Part shown: positions 60,716 to 64,000 of the stretch, in pieces
How positions within the stretch are numbered: the stretch's first letter is position 1
Layout of the letters: each line of letters begins with the position of its first letter
Assembly: GCA_023436305.1 (NCBI GenBank)
Contig: JAEZJQ010000108.1
Span: 16,675 to 80,674 of the forward strand
Origin: Bacillota bacterium
GTDB lineage: Bacteria > Bacillota > UBA4882 > UBA8346
DNA length: 64,000 nt
Direction: 5' to 3'
Translations under genes and position numbers: made by a program
Notes under the pieces: model-generated
Told to the model about the DNA's origin: nothing
The model's database searches: none
The model's input: only the letters and a program-made list of their open reading frames with translations

Positions 60716-61354
60716 TTAATTGATCTCCACTGTCGCTCCCTTAATCGTCATATTAGCCGAAGCTTTGAGGTCCATTCCGGCGCCGGCTTCGACTTTGGTG
60801 GCGGCGGATGATTTAATCTCCACATCCTGGGCGTTAATCGTTACTTTTCCTTTTGGAGCGGAAAGTTCGATATCTTTGTCTGAAGCGATGGCAATTTTAT
60901 TATTCCGGGTATCGAAAGTGATCAGATTTTTACCGGTTTTATCAATGATCTCAATCTTTTCGGCGCCATCCTTGTCATCGAGCCGGATCAGGTGGCCGCT
61001 CCGGGATTTGATGACCCGTTTGTCGTTTTTTCCGTCGCTATTGGTCTCAAATGGTTTGTCCACCCCATTCCATAGTGCGCCAATGACATAAGGCATATTG
61101 ATATCGCCGCATTCAAAGGCCACCAATACTTCATCATCAACCTCGGGTAAAAAGAAGGCGCCCCTATCCTTACCGGCCATGAAGGTTGCGATCCTGGCCC
61201 AGTTCGACTCATCATCGCCACTGAGACGGGGGATTTTGACTTTCACCCGACCCAAGCCTTCAGGATCTTGGTTGTTGGTTACGATACCCACCATGATACC
61301 GTAGAATTTTTGAGAATTTTTGGTTTGTTCCGTTAGAATTTCGGTGATGCTCAT
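60716..61354 (-). CDS. VgrG/gp5 OB-fold and beta-helix spike protein
   Basis: A 212-residue spike protein with the gp5 OB-fold (YGIMVGIVTNNQDPEGLGRVKVKIPRLSGDDESNWARIATFMAG, DRGAFFLPEVDDEVLVAFECGDINMPYVIGALWN) and a C-terminal beta-helix-like repeat region (IEIIDKTGKNLITFDTRNNKIAIASDKDIELSAPKGKVTINAQDVEIKSSA). In most VgrG and Afp8 proteins this part is fused behind a gpD domain; here it is a separate gene overlapping the gpD-like gene by 4 bp. Assembly of the two products would give the complete spike. The PAAR gene follows. Confidence 0.92.
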   Translation of the reverse strand: MSITEILTEQTKNSQKFYGIMVGIVTNNQDPEGLGRVKVKIPRLSGDDESNWARIATFMAGKDRGAFFLPEVDDEVLVAFECGDINMPYVIGALWNGVDKPFETNSDGKNDKRVIKSRSGHLIRLDDKDGAEKIEIIDKTGKNLITFDTRNNKIAIASDKDIELSAPKGKVTINAQDVEIKSSAATKVEAGAGMDLKASANMTIKGATVEIN

Positions 61355-62400
61355 ATTCCAGTCCGTTTCACTTTAAATATTGTCTTATATCCATCCTCAT
61401 TGATGGAATGTACGGTTGAAACCACATAATACACCCCGCTGAACCGTTCGCCAAGGCCTGTAAGTTCGATGGCGGCTCCGGCCCGAATAAGCGGGTTGCC
61501 ACTGCATGAACCCTCACCCTTGATAAAATTCTTTAAGAGGCTGTTGTACTTTGCTTTGGCAATATTGCCGGCTTCGGCTTGATCCGCCACCAGCTCGCCG
61601 GTGACCGCAATCTTTGCATCCCCAAAACCGGATTGAGTGATTTTATAGCCTGACTCCTTGCCGCCCATTATGGTGGTTTCACTTCCATCAGCCGCCTTGG
61701 CGGTGATTTCCTTTTTATCTTTTACATTCCAACCCCGGACTTCCACTTCATTCCCTTCGGTAAGAGTATTTAATTGAACCGAAAAGCTGTCAAAATCAAG
61801 GGCATATTTCATGGTCAAAACCGCAGCTTTATTTTCCTGTGACTTGCGAAACATAAACTGCTTATCGGCCACCAGCATCTCATAACCAATCCGCCGGGCG
61901 CGTTCCAGTAAAAACTCGAAATTGCTCTGTTCATTTTGAAATATATAGGAATGGACGGTTCCCGTGTCCTCCGTCTGAGGAGTCAAGCCGGCCTCCTTTC
62001 CTATCGCCGCCGCAATATCACTGTCCTTCATATCTTTAAAAGATCGCCTTTTCTTGCCGAACCTCATTCGATGCAGGCGGTCGTAACCGCGAAGTTCCAT
62101 GACGCAATCACCGCCAAATGTTACATCCATTGAAGTGAGTTCACCGGTAACCATGTCCTGCGGTTTATCCATCCCCATCATGACTTTGATTTCATCACCC
62201 GGCTTAAAATCTTTCATATCGATACTGTGCCAATCACGGCTTCGTGAATTTACGATACTCATCTTGATGGCAAACATTGTTGGCAGATTAATCTCGTCTT
62301 CAACCGTTACGCCCCTGACATCAATATATAAATCATCGGCCAATCGATTTCCGTTTACGAATATCCGAAAATTGGGGACATTCACCGTTCCATTTCCCAT
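61351..62400 (-). CDS. gpD-like (phage late control D) spike-hub protein
   Basis: A 349-residue protein of the phage late control gene D/gp27 type, forming the hub of the spike. It has NFRIFVNGNRLADDLYIDVRGVTVEDEINLP, then ELTSMDVTFGGDCVMELRGYDRLHRMRFGKKRRSFKDMKDSDIAAAIGKEAGL, a central FEFLLERARRIGYEMLVADKQFMFRKS, and a C-terminal GSCSGNPLIRAGAAIELTGLGERFSGVYYVVSTVHSIN. This equals the N-terminal half of VgrG/Afp8. The start follows GAGGGG. Its stop overlaps the start of the OB-fold spike gene, so the two halves are translated together. Confidence 0.9.
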   Translation of the reverse strand: MGNGTVNVPNFRIFVNGNRLADDLYIDVRGVTVEDEINLPTMFAIKMSIVNSRSRDWHSIDMKDFKPGDEIKVMMGMDKPQDMVTGELTSMDVTFGGDCVMELRGYDRLHRMRFGKKRRSFKDMKDSDIAAAIGKEAGLTPQTEDTGTVHSYIFQNEQSNFEFLLERARRIGYEMLVADKQFMFRKSQENKAAVLTMKYALDFDSFSVQLNTLTEGNEVEVRGWNVKDKKEITAKAADGSETTIMGGKESGYKITQSGFGDAKIAVTGELVADQAEAGNIAKAKYNSLLKNFIKGEGSCSGNPLIRAGAAIELTGLGERFSGVYYVVSTVHSINEDGYKTIFKVKRTGI

Positions 62401-62463
62401 TCATCTACCCCTCTTTGAAGCGATACCGTACGGTTTTTAAAACCCGAATCCATCGTTGATTGG

Positions 62464-63093
62464 TTAAGGGTTCAAATCTGGAATAATCAATGTGGTTCCA
62501 ACATCATCGATAGTCGGAAACGATAAAGGATTGCTTATGTTATTGGCGTTCGCGATCTTGCGCCACAAGGCCGGATCTTTATAAACCTGATTGGAGATTA
62601 GATCCAAACGGTCGCCGCTTTTAACGACCCATATCTTCCGGCAAGCCTTTCGGCCAAGATCTTTTTCAATCTGTTGGGGCATCGGAGTTGGAACAATCGT
62701 AATATTTACCGTGGCCCGCACCGGAGTACCATCTTGTAAAAACATGGTAAACTTTTGTTCGACCCGCTCGATGAACCCTTTAAAATTAAAACCGCCCCAA
62801 CTGAAGATGCACTCCGGTTGATGCATCACTTCTTGGCCCGATTCGGAGGGTTCGACCAGAGCGGCGATCTGGTTTGTGTATACTTCGCGAACATCTTTGC
62901 CTTCCTCGTATGTATCATAAAACAAAGAAACATTGAAAGGCTGATATTCGAAGGAAGCAAAAGCCGGCTTGCCGGATTGAGGATTGGAATACCTAGCCTG
63001 ACGGGTATAGCCATACTCCGCCGGGTTGAACTGAACCTTGATGGGGGTATTGCCGGATTGTCCCAAAACAGTTATAACCGCATCATCTGGCAT
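62464..63093 (-). CDS. LysM-containing baseplate protein (Afp7/gp53-like)
   Basis: A 209-residue baseplate protein. Residues 1-150 form the eCIS Afp7-type domain (NTPIKVQFNPAEYGYTRQARYSNPQ, LIN-type strands and CIFSWGGFNFKGFIERVEQKFTMFLQDGTPVRATVNITI). A C-terminal LysM domain (IWVVKSGDRLDLISNQVYKDPALWRKIANANNISNPLSFP) follows, ending in TLIIPDLNP. The same domain pairing occurs in Afp7 of antifeeding prophages. It lies upstream of the gpD-like gene, matching the eCIS order. The ATG follows GAAGGGGG. Confidence 0.9.
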   Translation of the reverse strand: MPDDAVITVLGQSGNTPIKVQFNPAEYGYTRQARYSNPQSGKPAFASFEYQPFNVSLFYDTYEEGKDVREVYTNQIAALVEPSESGQEVMHQPECIFSWGGFNFKGFIERVEQKFTMFLQDGTPVRATVNITIVPTPMPQQIEKDLGRKACRKIWVVKSGDRLDLISNQVYKDPALWRKIANANNISNPLSFPTIDDVGTTLIIPDLNP

Positions 63094-64000
63094 TTAAGTC
63101 AACCCCCTTCTGTCTTTTTCAATTGAAATCTTTTTTTCGATGATTCGATATACTTTGTCGGCGATGGAATCGATTTCACGATTCAACGTTTTTACGGTAA
63201 GAACGTCTGAGTGTTCCGGTGTTTGAGTGATTTCAACCCGTGGGTTAGCCGGAACCTCTTCATATGAAGATTCAGCGTTACTGCCCGGTACTGCGGACTT
63301 ACGGAAAAACAACCGTGGAGTTTGGGTGAAACTGCCTTCCGAAGTTCCAACGATTGCCGGTGACAATCCGGAAAATGTGAAACCTAAATTACTTCCGGGC
63401 AACAGCGTGCCCGGTTCCATTAAGGGGGGCCCGGTCATCGGATTTGAAGCTGGCCGGTGCACTCTGGACATGGCCGGTATTTGCATCTCCTTATCCGGAT
63501 AATTACCACCAGACGTATGCCGGTATTTCATCGTTAAATTTTCCGAGAAACGCCGGGCCGCTTCGTTCCCGTTTAGTGGTAATTCGATGAAACGGGTGGT
63601 TTGCTTGCGGGATTGATTTATTTTTTCCCCAGCGGTAACTTTTCGTAAAGTCAACTCCCGTGGACTTTCCCCATGATTTTTCGATAACCCGGCAATAATC
63701 TCTCCGGCGGTTTTATCCAATCCCGCACCACCAGTTTGTTTTGTCAAATTGGAATGTTCCAATCCGGTTCGATAAACATCCGGCAGGTTGGTTTGATCCG
63801 GCCCGGGCCGGTTATTGGGGTATAATTGATCCAAACCGGCATGAATATGAGAAAAATTGGATTGCCAAACATTCGTGAGATCCGTAACCTCCGTATGAGC
63901 AAGTTTTAAAATCCGATTTACCGGAAAAGAAAAATGCCGGTGAAGCCGGATTAATGCCGGCTGGTGATCAAAGCCTGATTCTACTGCTTTCCGATGGCCG
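63094..64000 (-). CDS. eCIS-operon protein, N-terminus beyond the window
   Basis: The frame is open from the right window edge to a stop at 63094, giving 302 visible codons; the start lies outside. The visible part is rich in Ser, Thr, Pro and Asn and low in hydrophobic residues, with a conserved-looking end: TVKTLNREIDSIADKVYRIIEKKISIEKDRRGL, a coiled helix. I recognise no family. Its position before the LysM protein corresponds to Afp6 in antifeeding-prophage operons, but similarity could not be judged. The remaining core genes (tube, sheath, AAA+ ATPase, cap) would be expected further to the right. Confidence 0.65.
   Translation of the reverse strand, partial: GHRKAVESGFDHQPALIRLHRHFSFPVNRILKLAHTEVTDLTNVWQSNFSHIHAGLDQLYPNNRPGPDQTNLPDVYRTGLEHSNLTKQTGGAGLDKTAGEIIAGLSKNHGESPRELTLRKVTAGEKINQSRKQTTRFIELPLNGNEAARRFSENLTMKYRHTSGGNYPDKEMQIPAMSRVHRPASNPMTGPPLMEPGTLLPGSNLGFTFSGLSPAIVGTSEGSFTQTPRLFFRKSAVPGSNAESSYEEVPANPRVEITQTPEHSDVLTVKTLNREIDSIADKVYRIIEKKISIEKDRRGLT

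Noticed and set aside
48600..63093. Ordinary prophage tail
   Set aside because: DUF4157 protein, LysM baseplate protein, fibre-domain type and giant J-like protein are eCIS features, and no head, packaging, lysis or integration genes appear in the window. The right edge hides part of the locus, so this is not absolute.
1..64000. CRISPR arrays, rRNA or tRNA genes
   Set aside because: No regularly spaced repeats of CRISPR type and no tRNA or rRNA sequence was recognised on either strand by eye.

Overview
The window looks like a spore-forming, anaerobic Bacillota chromosome. A spoIID-spoIIQ-spoIIID-mbl block, a T-box leader and a complete [FeFe]-hydrogenase maturation operon (hydG, aspA, hydF, a TM1266-type regulator, hydE) all point that way. 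Lol-like export genes, a predicted outer-membrane beta-barrel and an AsmA-like protein hint that the cell may be a diderm Firmicute (for example a Limnochordia/Hydrogenispora-like lineage). That placement is inference.

Layout. 1-3.7 kb: a partial rubredoxin-flavin reductase, a DUF421/DUF4363 pair, two fused gene remnants (methyltransferase and MazF) and an alpha/beta hydrolase. 3.7-9.5 kb: the hydrogenase maturation operon, read leftward from a promoter with a roughly 200-nt leader that ends in a strong intrinsic terminator just before hydG. 9.5-15.8 kb: two tandem MCP-like membrane proteins, an ACT-domain protein, and phenylacetate-CoA ligase behind a T-box. 15.9-19.2 kb: a TIGR03546/TIGR03545 pair and a TtcA-like PP-loop enzyme. 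19.4-22.9 kb: sporulation and cell-shape genes. 23.3-27.3 kb: a membrane polyferredoxin, CCA-adding enzyme, a BON-domain protein and a small unknown gene.

27.4-46.2 kb is a tightly packed, AT-rich run of 19 leftward genes. It encodes a type II fatty-acid/polyketide-like system: an active ketosynthase, a partner ketosynthase lacking all three catalytic residues, a FabZ-like dehydratase, an ACP, a FabG-like reductase, two CrtI-like FAD enzymes plus a third FAD protein, two or three BtrH-like candidate acyltransferases, a lipase-like hydrolase and an MBL-fold enzyme. Interleaved with these is an export set: two FtsX-like permeases, a LolD-like ATPase, a LolA-like carrier, a beta-barrel and a small secreted protein. 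The likely output is an ACP-made, desaturated lipid or polyene moved to the outer envelope. An IS630-type element with two frameshifts sits 27 bp upstream of the first gene and may supply its promoter; a decayed IS1595-family transposase follows.

48.1-64 kb is the distal part of an extracellular contractile injection system (eCIS), also read leftward and cut by the right edge. It contains a LysM baseplate protein, a spike split over two genes, a PAAR tip, a gp25-like wedge, two tandem J-like baseplate proteins, a tail-protein-I-like subunit, a fibre-like protein, a DUF4157 protein and a probable cargo with an annexin-like repeat and a permuted papain-like domain. The DUF4157 protein and the cargo share an N-terminal motif at identical residue positions, a plausible loading signal. 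Sheath, tube and AAA+ genes are not in the window and would lie to the right.
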